Shown one piece after another: positions 1 to 19,800 of a stretch of 64,000 nucleotides of DNA (the stretch's first letter is position 1; every line of letters starts with the position of its first letter). A model generated the notes under the pieces. It saw nothing but the letters and a program-made list of their open reading frames with translations. It was not told the DNA's origin and did no database searches. The DNA comes from Tubiluchus corallicola (lineage: Eukaryota > Priapulida > Priapulimorpha > Priapulimorphida > Tubiluchidae). The DNA lies in contig JAQGDQ010000017.1 of NCBI GenBank assembly GCA_030141605.1, positions 1,212,001 through 1,276,000 on the forward strand, read 5' to 3'. Made by a program: the position numbers and the translations under genes.

Positions 1-440
1 TGTTAAACTATGTCCTAAAAAACTTTCCCTGCAAATCTATATTATATAACATTTCGCTTACCTGTTGGAAAGACTTCTGTGCTAGAAATAATAATTCAAA
101 ACGTACATGCCAATTGGTAAAATGTCGCTGGCTCACCCTCCAGGGTGCACCACTCATATTTTTAATCTTACTGACAAGATACAGTAATTCAAAATTTTAC
201 TTAGTTATCAACATGTATGCTGCAAATACTCCAATTATTTTTTCAAACTTTACTCAGTGTTACCATCAACGAGTTACCATCAAAATGGCTGTGCCTAACG
301 GTCATCGCGGGAGTTTAAATTTCCGCATTTTATACAGCATTACAGCAAACTTAAACCCTGCATGCAAAAAAGGCAGTATGTAAGTGGTATAAAATTTTTA
401 AGCTTTATGTAAGTGAGGGTTTTCTTGTGCTTTAAGATTT
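1..440. repeat. Dispersed repeat, copy 1 (cut by window edge)
   Basis: This AT-rich stretch matches 8287-8770 nearly end to end and 58455-58850 more weakly. Shared landmarks include TTTCCMTGCAAATCTATATT, a GGTGCACYACTCA block, a GGAGTTTAAATTT block and GCAAAAAGGCAGTATGTAA. No open frame is conserved between copies, so it reads as non-coding interspersed repeat. The left end is outside the window. Confidence 0.6.
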
Positions 441-1356
441 GGCAGAGAAACATCATAAACATATATACCCCTTCTCCTTGTTTTCCATTTTGATTATTTT
501 TCATATCCACAGACTGTCTTCTAATTTCACTAGAAGATACAATGATAACCAACATTATTAAATTATACGCCTTATTACTATACTTTACTTTTCATTTTTT
601 ACACGAACTATATTTCATCATATAACTGCACGAAAGTAATACAAAATTAGAAGTTTTTCACCTCCATTTGGACGTTAGTTTCTGTCCAAAGAGTTAAACA
701 AACAAATTTGAGAAATGCAATTGCATAGTTTTCTTTTAATGTCAACAAAAAACTTCAATAATCTAAAAACTTTTAAAGTTTTTAATGGAAAAAAGTTTTA
801 CAAGAAAATTTTTGAGAGTTATTAAGAAAATTTCTTGAAAACAGTATAATTTATTTTTGTAATTATTCTCAATTGACTATAGTAGCAAGTGGTACATACT
901 CAAACTCGAATGTTACCACAGATTTTCTTTCTGCTTGCTTTGCTTGCTAAAACAAAATAATTGCACTTTAATTTAACTGATTTAAATGTTTTGTATTAAA
1001 ACATATTAAAACATAATATTAAAATAGAACATGTATCACTATGTATTACATATAATGTGTTTTGTTAATAAATATGTTAATATCGTGTTTTGTTAATATT
1101 GTGTTACACTTGAAACTCATAGTGATCTTGGAAAATCTCAGTTAGTTGACATGCTAGTTAACTGGATCAAGCTAATTACTGAAGTCAAACTCCAAAGCTT
1201 TATGTAACTAACTAACTACATAAAGCAACGTGCAAAATTTTATTCTTGCTTCTTCGACCTTCCGACTAGGAAGTAATTCACTAGCACATACGACACGGCA
1301 AATAAATTCAATATTTTACACTAAAACGTATATATTTAACTGGTTTCAACTCATAC
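441..1356. other. AT-rich stretch with no recognised gene
   Basis: No coding similarity was seen on either strand. If the CFAP100-like gene continues past its exon at 1357-1447, this is intron sequence. Confidence 0.4.
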
Positions 1357-9166
<7,810 letters not shown>

Positions 9167-9289
9167 CTGTAAAATACAAAGACTATAGGATAGGCCTATA
9201 TGGTTATATATCACTGCAGGGTGGAAGGGGGGGAGACTGCTCACAAAATTGTGACTTGTATCAATTGAATTTCAAAATGTGTTTTTTCA

Positions 9290-11960
9290 AATGCACAGGG
9301 TATTTTGAAAGCTATTGAGCAATATGTACTTGAAACAATACCTTATCCAAAGAAATAAGAACCTAGATGGTAACAATCTCTAAATGGTCCTGATCCAAGA
9401 ATACCTTATCCAAAGAAATAAGGACCTAGATGGTAACTATCTACAAACGGTCCTCTCTCATATGCCTTTTGAAACTGTCTACTGATAAAGCACTGATGGT
9501 TGTTGATGAAATATGATTCCACGGTTGAACTACACGGTGCCAAAAGAAGTGTGATCTGATGTTGGTTCTAACCGGTTGCACAAATAATTTAGACTCATGA
9601 CCATGAAGAACTCTCCGAAACCTGGAAAAAAATCTGTCTCAGTCAGAACAATATTTCCACTAATTATTCTGAAGCAGTTCACAAAGTCTTGCTTGCTTGT
9701 GAAGTCTTGGTTATTAACGGTCTCTCCTCAACAATTTGCGAAATTGCGGCAGATTTGATGCATCAACTGTTTCACTATTAAGTGAATGCCAAGGGCCCAC
9801 AACATGACAAGAGAAGAAATAAGCTATGATATTAGTGCGAGAGTATTGTACAAATAATATAGAATTGTGTCCACGTAAATCATGTAGTGGTCTAGAAAAA
9901 AATTGTCACAATACAAAATAGAACTACCACAAATGACTTTATAACAGTTAATAAGATCTATTTTATCACGGCGTTGTTCAAGAGAAGATACAGAGTCAGG
10001 TTGAATATCAGAGGCCAGACTAATACATCTCCACTGAGTTTTTTCTAAAGCATTTTTAAGAGTAGCATATTGTGGTGACCAAAAAACGCAGGCATATTCT
10101 AGTATTGGCCCAACTACAGCTTTATAAAGAGGTACAATAATTTTTGCACTACGTGATGAAATGCAGCGTTTAATCATTGCAATGTGTCTGTTAGCCTGAG
10201 AAATAATATACTCAGTATGTGAATTCCACTTCAGGTTGTTTGAGATTAATACACTCAAATCACATACAATTGATTTTTCTTCCATAACACCATCTCTCAG
10301 ATAATAAGGTACTGCAGAATTAGAACGAATACGTAGCATTTACTACATTTCAGGGACATTAACCAGTAGTTGTCACACCACCGCTCAATTTCAGATAGGT
10401 CAGCTTGTAAAATCTCTTGATCAGAGGAATTTCTAATTGGATGGTAAAGTTTTATATCATCAACAAAGAGTGGTATACGTGTGTCAGGGGATACACAATC
10501 AGTAACATCATTGATAAAAATAAGAAAACAATAAGGTCCCGACAAAGTCCCTTCAGGAAAGACACTGGTTACATTTCTCCAGGAAGTGGTTACACCATTT
10601 AAAACTACTCTTTGCCTTTTGTGTGTTAGAAAATAATGAAATCGCTGGAGTGGTTTCCCTCTTATACCTGCAAATTCCATTTTCAACATGAGACGACGAA
10701 GAGGAACGGAATCAAATGCTTTTCTAAAATCAATATCAGTTGATCAGTTGATGGGAGAAAAGGGTCATCAAAGAATTGGGAGCAGTCACTTAGGCATTCG
10801 AGAAAATTTGTTACTGTGGAGTGTTGTGGTAATGAGCCGTGTTGATTATTATTGAATTGGCTAAAAAATAGGTGGAATTTTAGTATATCGTCCCACAAAA
10901 GAGATTCAAGACATTTAGAGACAACAAAAGATAGAGAAATAGGGCGTAATTCGTCACATGTCAAGTTGGTGCTAATTTTTTTGGAGATAGGGGTAACATT
11001 ACAATCTAACCAGTAGAGAGAGACTATAGCACACGCTAAGGAGTTGCGAAAAGTAAGCAAAAGAGAGTTGTGAGGCGCATAATTTCAATATAAAACCGTG
11101 AACATTGTCAGGGCCAACAGCTTTAAAAGGTTTAAGTTTGGAAAGTTTATCATAAACATCATTCACAGTAAATTTAACACTGAAAATACTATCGTAATTC
11201 CAAGACAAGGGAGTTGGTAAGGGAGCCACCATCAGGTTCATTAGTGAGGAAAGAAACAAAAAATCATTAATAGTATTAGCAATTGTGATAGAATCAGAAA
11301 TAACATGTTGATGATCATCAATAGTAGTAATACGATTAGGAAGTTTAAGGAAGTGTTTACCATAATGGTAAAACTCTTTACCGTTCTTACTTAGTCGATT
11401 TGCAAGACGCTCCTCATATCGCAAGCGAGCAGAATATAAAGCTGATTTCAATTCCTGCAAGGAGCGAGTATATTCATCATGAATACTGTTAAAATAAGAA
11501 TAGCTCCATTTTGACCATAATTCGCATTTACCAGTTCTTGCATTAATAATAATGGGGTCATTTAGCCAAGGGGAAGATACAAGTTTGCACTGTTTAGCAG
11601 AAGTTCCTCTTAGGGTACAAATTGGTCAACTGCTTCATTATATGCAGACAAAATGTAATTCTAACAAGTAATGATGCCAGAATTGTGAAACTGAGCTTTC
11701 CAGTCAATGTTTTCAAAAAAATTTAGTAACGAAGTTAATTTACAACGATGAAAGTCATGCCAGGGTCGATTTACAAATGGTTAGTAATTGTACTCATCAT
11801 CAAAACAAATGCTAGTGTCACGATCACTGGTTGAAAATCCATGCTAAGGAGAGCAATTCGTAATTCGTTCAAGACAATTAGTTAAGACTAATTCTAGGCA
11901 ACTGTTTTTGCGAGTACTAAAATGAACTAACTCAGTAACTGAGAAAGCAGGTTATCATGT
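9290..11960 (-). pseudogene. Degenerate CR1/Jockey-like LINE (reverse transcriptase ORF)
   Basis: Read right to left, broken frames give a non-LTR reverse transcriptase: LKPFKAVGPDNVHGFILKLC near 11.1 kb, RPISLSFVVSKCLESL near 10.9 kb, the LFVDDIKLY active-site motif near 10.45 kb, then ISNNLKWNSH and PILEYACVFWSP near 10.1-10.25 kb. The C-terminal RGH-type block (HGHESKLFVQPVRTN, FFWHRVVQPWN) is near 9.5-9.65 kb. Frameshifts separate the blocks, so it is inactive. A roughly 60-bp tandem duplication at 9339-9460 (ATACCTTATCCAAAGAAATA) marks the 3' end. The clade assignment is inferred from motif style only. Confidence 0.8.
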
Positions 11961-12700
11961 GAAACTGAAAATAGCAATAATTTTGTACTTGAAACAATGT
12001 ACTTTAAGCAATAATATTCGACGTACAGTGATATATATATTACAAAAACGCAATGCAAGATAAATATAGGTTGAGATCACACTAACAAATATGTGCAAAA
12101 ATATTAGTTAAGTTCCATTTCAAGCTGCCTTTGCAGCTGCTGTTAGGACGGTTGCTTAGCAACAGTCTTTCTAAAGTGTTTTGGGACTTTTCATAACAAT
12201 ATAATCTTCATCGCCTAAGGTTATTTAGAAATATAAAAAATTAAAAGACTTTTTTATTTGTGTAACTTTTGCGTTTTAACGCCTTCGCAAAAAAGAAATG
12301 TTTGAAAATTTGTCATTTAAAATATAAGAGGCGATTAACAGAGGGCGCTTTGCTTGTTCATAATTTGCACGTGTATATAATGTACAAAAAGAGTGAAAGG
12401 ATCAGTAGTGATTTATGAGTTGTAAAAGTATTGTTGTGTTTTGATATTTTCTTCTTTTTACGACTGATCATTTTTGGTTATCTGTCACCTTTTCTTGTTT
12501 TCAGTTTTTACTTTTTTTCATCTAAATTCATGTCGATATAAAGTTTGTTTTACACTTCTAAGCAATTATCCAAGTCCTAAGTTCAGCTTTACGACTAGTA
12601 CTAGGTACTAGATTTAGGATTTACTTTAGTAAATGGAACACCTAGGTCTCAAGACATAAAAGTTCTCCACTCAACAACTTCAACTTTTACTGATACTTAC
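11961..12700. other. Intergenic AT-rich sequence
   Basis: No coding similarity or clear repeat ends were seen. It could hold upstream exons or the promoter of the CFAP100-like gene, but no signal decides this. Confidence 0.35.
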
Positions 12701-12715
12701 TGACGACCAGCAACT

Positions 12716-13010
12716 TCATCCAAATCGCAATGTAATCGGTGTCGTTCGTAGCTGGGGCTGTAAGCTTGAACAAGTGCCCTCATTTTTCTTCAAGAACTCC
12801 TCCAAGTGACTCTTGAAAGAATTTACACTGGTAGAGTTCACCACTTCCTTCGTTATCCGTTTCCAAATATTAATAACTCTGGCTATAGTAGTTAGTACTT
12901 TGTCATATTTCTGTTTTTTCTTCTTTAAATTAAAGTGGATAGGCATGAGTCACTTCCATGCCAGTAATTCAAAACTAGTTCTTGCTGGGCATTATCATTC
13001 GTAAAACCTT
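12716..13010 (-). pseudogene. LINE ORF2 C-terminal fragment
   Basis: The minus frame reads INIWKRITKEVVNSTSVNSF followed by KSHLEEFL, the usual end of CR1/Jockey-like ORF2 proteins (W..LP..VV.S.S...FK..L..). Nothing upstream of it is recognisable, so it is a 5'-truncated remnant. Confidence 0.6.
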
Positions 13011-13361
13011 GACCGTTTATCTCCTGGAGGGAGGATGTATATACATCTAACTCTGCAGGATACGTTTGACAATTCAGTGGCTTATCTTAGAGGGATGTCT
13101 TTCATAGTGAGGCAGTCTCCGGTCATGCCATAAAGTCTCTGAGTAGTCTTTGCCTTGTGTGGTAGATTCTGACTTACAGTGTGCCATAGTGTATAAAAAT
13201 GAGCAAGCTTACAAAAATTACCTTTTGTGTATCCCTATGTATTCAGAACAAATAAAATCTAAATGAGCTAGTTTCAGCAATAATTTGTGAGGTGCTAGTG
13301 TTGTAAAATTTATATCTTCCAGATAGTTGTATTCAACATCTAACTGACGTAGTAGCTTAAT

Positions 13362-13839
13362 ATGGGATCATATATATCAAGAGATGACAAGTTTACCTAC
13401 CAAAATGACATGCAGCGCAACCGAGGTGGACCGTACAAAACTGAGCCTGCAACAGATCTCACTAGGTGGCGCCTGGAGTGTGTCAAAGGACGTCAAACAT
13501 GGGTGTACATTGAAAATGATGATGAAAACAAGGCATGTCCACAAACATTACTGGAATTGCACTCCCTTGGTCTAGACACAACACATCTAGCACCTGACTT
13601 ACCAAAAGCAGAAACATGTCGTGATGCGCTGACCAATGGCATGAAATTTTACAGTAAATTACAAGCGGAGGACGGGCATTGGGCGGGCGATTATGGTGGA
13701 CCATTGTTTCTGATGCCAGGTTTAGTAATTGTTTCGTACATAACAAGTTTCCAATTCACTACAGCTCAGAGACTGGAAATGATCAGATATTTGCGGTCCA
13801 TTCAGTGTCCGGATGGTGGATGGGGTCTACACATTGAAG
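13362..13839 (+). CDS. LSS: LSS exon 1
   Basis: Residues 1-159. It includes [37 protein letters not shown] and [12 protein letters not shown]. The roughly 20-residue lead [11 protein letters not shown] is specific to this gene. Donor is GTAAAG. Confidence 0.93.
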
Positions 13840-16800
13840 GTAAAGTGCAAGCTTATTATTTTAAATGTATGCATACTTTCTTTCTGCATTGTAGTTTAAC
13901 ATTTTAGTTTTTTCTTGGAGCTTTCTGTCTTGCTCAATTAGTCTATATATTAAAGGAAACAACAAGTTGCTCATCATGCTGGGTTTATTTTATTGTTATC
14001 ACTTAAACTTAGAAAAATGTAACAAAGAATTTGAAAGAAATTTGCAAACAAGTTAAAAAGTTTGTCACAAAATTTTGCATCACCTACTTGCTGGCTTTGT
14101 GCATGCAGAGCTTATGTTAGCAGTAGTCTGTATAAACTTGTAAATTTAAACTCCCATGCTGATGGTTGGGTACACCTGCTTTTGACGGTCAGTCGTTTAG
14201 TAATAAACCTAAACGAGTTTCGACAATATTGCATGAAGTTTAAAAAATAATCAGAGCATACGTAGTGCACACTTCACTAACTAAACAAAAGTATAATATT
14301 ACTTTATCTTGTATCAATAAGATCGATTTATCAATAAGATTATGTGTTTTTTTTTGGTGAGCCTGTGACATTTTTTGTGCACACTGGGATAGTGAACCAA
14401 TGACATTTTAGCGGGCAGTGTAAATATTTTAAATTACTAAAAATTTTCCTTTCCGGTTATTTATGTTTTTCAAAGAGGTAATGCTAAATAATATAACTTT
14501 TGTATGGAAGGCGTTTTGGGATAATTTAAAATTCCCTTTTCTTTCCCTTTAAGAAATGAACAAAACAAATCCATATGAGTTTCATTCAAATAAAAATTTC
14601 AACACAGCAATCTACATGAGACACAGTTACTTACATATGTTCATAAACATCATTAACTAACAAAATTTAATGTGTTGATTTATCCTAGAATAGTTTTGTA
14701 TTATATGAGTCATTGTGCTTGTGTTTCTTGTAATTTTTTCTTCATGTATATGAATTCTGTTTTAATTGTACATCCTTTCACATTTTACATATTTTGGTTT
14801 ATCCAAATTTATAGCTAAATAATTTGCTTCTACTTACAGGTCCACCAACTGTATTTGGCTGTGCACTTAACTATGTCACCATGCGGTTGTTAGGCGTCGG
14901 TCCTAATGATCCGGACCTCACTCGTGCACGTCACCTTCTACACGCACTAGGTGGTGCTGCTGCCATTCCTTCATGGGGGAAATTTTGGTTGGCTGTCTTA
15001 AACGTTTACAGTTGGGAAGGCATGCATTCCCTTTTCCCAGAAATGTGGCTTCTTCCAACGTGGTTGCCGTTTCATCCGTCTAAATTGTGGTGTCACTGTC
15101 GTCAAGTAAGTTTGGTTCAAATAAATATGATGGATTTTGTCTATTTCAACTAACTTGATTAAACAAAAAAAGTTGCATAGTTGAAAACTTGTTAAGATAA
15201 AAAATGAAGTTTTGGTTCTGACATGTATAGAGTTTTCCAAAAGAAACCGTGCAGCAGGAATACAATAAAATGAATCTAGACTTGCGTTGTGACATCATAA
15301 TGACGTAAAATAAAAATGATACAATTTTTACATCATTATTGCAGACTGTGTATCATACGTCTTGTGGTATTGCTAATGCACTACTTGTTTTAGGACACCT
15401 TGTACATGGAACGTTACTTCCAACAAATAAGTGTAAAATACTAAGGAAAATAACAAATATTATATAGCAGCATGGGAGATATGTAAATAATCTGATTCGA
15501 ATGCTGTCGTTTTATTGGATTGCTTGTTGCTGAAAATATACTGTATCTGTTTATGTACGTGTACATGTGTGCATCTGTCTCTATGAACATGCAAAGCTTT
15601 TCCATATTTGCTTGCTATAAATAAGTTCTTGTGAAACATTTTCATTTTTTGTGCTTTCAAACTATTTACATTAATTTCCAAGATGTTAACTTCTTTGCAT
15701 TTAGGATGAAAATTACCTTCTTGAATAACTAGTGTTGCATGATTTTAGTAAAACTGGGCAAGGCTCCTCAGTTTTACACAGTAATTCTATTCCTAATTTC
15801 AAATCATTGACTGGTTACTTATTCTGGTATTAGACGTTTCTTTTACTAGATCTCATGCAGGTTAATGCTACTCATTATTAGGGGTGAGCATCGAACGTCC
15901 GAATAATTTTAGCCACAGCCACATTCATTCTTTATCATTAAAATGTTTGAAACTGCATGCAGTTAGCACAATTTAGCTATAGAATCTGTGCAAAATTTTT
16001 AACAAACCTATAGTGGTTTTACTGCAGAACAAGATTAAATAATATGCATGATTTTTGTAAGACCACTTTTTACTAGTGGTTCGAAAACTTGTTCGAAAAT
16101 CTCTCAAACTCAATTCGAATTCGATTAGGATTCGAAATGTTGAAATTCAGTTCAATTCCCATTCGAAAGTCACAAATTTGGTTAGATTCGAATTTGCTTT
16201 CTGGTAAAGAATGCTCACCCCTACTCATCATTGATATTTTAAATGTTCGATTAATTCACCTAGATTTGCTTGCTGTAGGTCTATTTACCCATGGCATATT
16301 GCTATGGTGAAAGAATCCAGGCAAGCGAAACTGAGTTGATACGACAACTGAGACTTGAACTTTATACGGAAAATTTCGAAGGTCAGTAACAGTGGAACTG
16401 TGACTCTGTGAGCTTTAATTACTTAATTTATCAGTTAGTGTGTTTGCGCTATGCTAGTAAAGTTGAGATTAAATTGCTTCATGCAATGATGAACTAATAA
16501 AGTGGTACAACAGCTTAACTTATTTAAGCAGCCATAAGCTCATCACACAATATTTCAATTCCTGGTCCGACTCCTCGATTGTATGCCTCAAGACTCAAGT
16601 AGGGGGCCTATAGGGCCTAATGCTGAGAAATGTGAGAAAAGAAGAAATTTTAAGAATGTAAAACAGGTGAACACATGAAATAAACACTTTATTCAAATTA
16701 AATATAAATCAACCCCATTTATTAAGTTCAGTCCTCCAAACGAGATTTCCTGCCAGAAAATACTTGAAGTACTTCATTTTTTACATCAGCTGTGAGGAAT

Positions 16801-19800
16801 TCTTTTTCAATGCTGATTAAAGTTATGTTGTTCAGTCGGTCTTGTGATGTGGAAGTCCTCAGATGTGTTTTTATTCATTTCAGTTTTGAAAATGACTTTT
16901 CACAACTTGCGATTAAAAATGCGATAGCAAGCAGTAATCTGTGTAGAACGTACATAATATTAATCTACTTACGCTACTTTACATTGTCTTAATCGGAATT
17001 GTGCACAGTATTTAGATGTAACAGATTTTCTACTCCAATCTCGCTTATCAAAATACGAATCCACATTCACACTGGCTTGTGGGACTGTAGGGTGCTTGTA
17101 CAATGAAATTAACAGAGACAGTTTCAAAAAGTGAATTTTTATTTTACTCTTTGATTGCATGCCCTCGCGATATGGATGCCTGGGGCCATCGTACCCTCTG
17201 CCCTCCCCCCTCTGCATGCTACTGACAGCGCCACTGGTAAACTTCACACAAATGCTTTTTGTGTAGCAATGTTGTGAAAATCACTAATAATCTGCTGATA
17301 AAACAGCTTTTAAAAACATGCACTAAATTGCATAGAATATAACTGATGTCAATATTGCGGGCTTAATAATACCAAATGCTGTGTTTGGCAGCAAATACGT
17401 TTGTTCATTTTGTGACACCAATTTAGTCAATGGTTCTATTAAAGCATCTGTAAAAATTTGCTTAGTTTTGGCCTCTATTCTGCTACAATTCTTAACTACA
17501 ACTATCAGTAGCATCTTATGAATTAACGAAAGTTTTCTTTTTCCTTTCTATTTTTAATAATATGGAAGTTCTCATACACAAACACTATCTTGCTGTTTGT
17601 GAATTTATGCTGTTCGTGTTGTCGTTTACTGTTTATAATATTTAAACTCATTTTGACAATTGGCTTTATCATTAATCTTGATCTGTACAAGTTTACACAA
17701 ATCAGCTGTTCGTCTTATTTTTGTAATTCACCTTAGTGCTATCTCGTGCTGTTGTGTTATCAAAATATGGATTGGTGCATATTATGTCTGCCCTTTATTT
17801 GCTTAAACTTTGGTATCAAATTAGTGTGCAGTCAGCCTAATGACGACTGAGAATTTTTCAATATAAGTTGCTTGCTCAAAGTAGCTGAATGAAATGACTA
17901 CACAGTGTCGCACAAACAGCACTGAACTAACCACACAGTGTAGTGTTGCAGAAACAGTGCGATTACATACATAATTTTTTCTAACTATGCATCTCTAACT
18001 TTTCGAATTGCAATAACAGTTGGCTTTAATGTTACCCTGTGGGTATATGATGTAACTGTTGTATTCGTAAGTTTGGGTGTAGTAAGAACGTGCAATCTTA
18101 CACAGTTTTAGATATAAAAAACATGTTGAATGTGATGTAAGAACCCTTAACAGTCCTCTTAATTTTTAAAATACTATAGTTGTTACATTCTAGGCATTAA
18201 CTGGCATGCACAGAGGGACAATGTTTCCCGCGCAGATCTGTACACTCCACATTCGAAATTACTCGACTGGGCTTACTCTGTTCTAGACTTTTATGAAAGC
18301 TATCACATTCCAAAACTGCGCAAGGTTGGTACCAAAATGAATTCATTTTATTTGTAGTGCAGTCAAATCTCGTTATAACGCCGGGTCTGGGACACCGCTG
18401 AATATGGTGCTATAATGGGGTTAGCGGTAAGACGAGACTCATTAATATGAAAGCCTTTCTACTGAATAACCTCCATTTTGTATTCTAGTTATTTTTAACA
18501 AATGATAAATAGTAAAATATTATTATACTTACAACAATAAGTGTTACACATTGCAGGTGTAGTTCTACAGCGGTACCTTGCAAAACTTTTATGCAGCGCA
18601 ACATGGAGAAGAAATCATGTGAAACACTGGTTAATTAGCCTATTACTGAGAAGACAAATATGCAGCCACACAGTCCACCCATGCTCCCAATGTAATATAA
18701 CTGGACAGTTAGACTATAATTAGCCACCGCTAGTAACTTGACTTTGACTCAAGCAACTTTAATAGCAGTTAAATTCAGTACTGAACCTTAGTTATGCAAC
18801 TCTTATACTCTTAAAATGCATACTCCTTGCTCAAAACCTCAGCATTCACTTTCATACAGTCACTTGCTGCAAAACCTAAATCTTAATTTAAACACCACCA
18901 TTGTTTTCTTATCAAAGATCATTTTTACAATATTATGGCTGTTTTTCAGCAGTAATTCATTGTGCTTTATCTTGGTTGGCATTACAACTGGGTTGATTTA
19001 TTGTGTAAAATGGACTCTTGGCAAAGCAGATACGTTGGCGTATATCGGTAGGCGAGGTTGGCGGTATTTCCTATATTTAACGTGTTATGGAAATTGGGAC
19101 AGGGCAAAAGTTGGCATTATGGCGAGGTTGTTATAATGAGGTTTGACTGTAATAGCACATCAACCACTACTGCAGGATACAACCAAAATGTCAAGTCCTG
19201 TGAATAAGTAATTTTCCATTTAGCAATGCTTCATTTAAGTGACACCAAACATTTGGCATCTTTTCTTGCTTAATGGCTAACATTTTAAACTTCAATTTTT
19301 TTAGCATTATTTTAAACATTGAAGCTTTGTTCCTTGTGTTACTAATTTGTAGGGATATTGCAGGCCTTCGACTAACAGTAATTAAAAAAGCCACTTGTCA
19401 GAAACTGCTGCAACACCCTGTCATGTCAGATTGGTTCATGTCATTATGGTGTGATTATATTGCTGCATCTTACTGTAGTAGAGATATGTGTAGCATAATA
19501 CTGTCCCTGTAACCTGGCTAAATTATATAAAAAGTTATCGTATTCAAGAGAAGCTAAAGTAATGAGTCACAACTGCTGTATTACCACTTGTGATTAAAGT
19601 TTTGCCACAGAACGTCTAATCACTAGTGTTACTGGAACAAGATTTTACAAGATAATATCACATTTTGCTGGCCACATTAGTATCCTCAAAGGGGCTTACT
19701 GTGTTGACTTCTTTGAACTAGAAATGAAATTTTAATGTGAGTTGTTGAAGAAAATTTACTGAGCACCTTTGTTGTATTAATATTACAACTTAAGAATACA

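Noticed and set aside
13483-13746. 87-codon minus-strand frame
   Set aside because: Antisense shadow of LSS exon 1.
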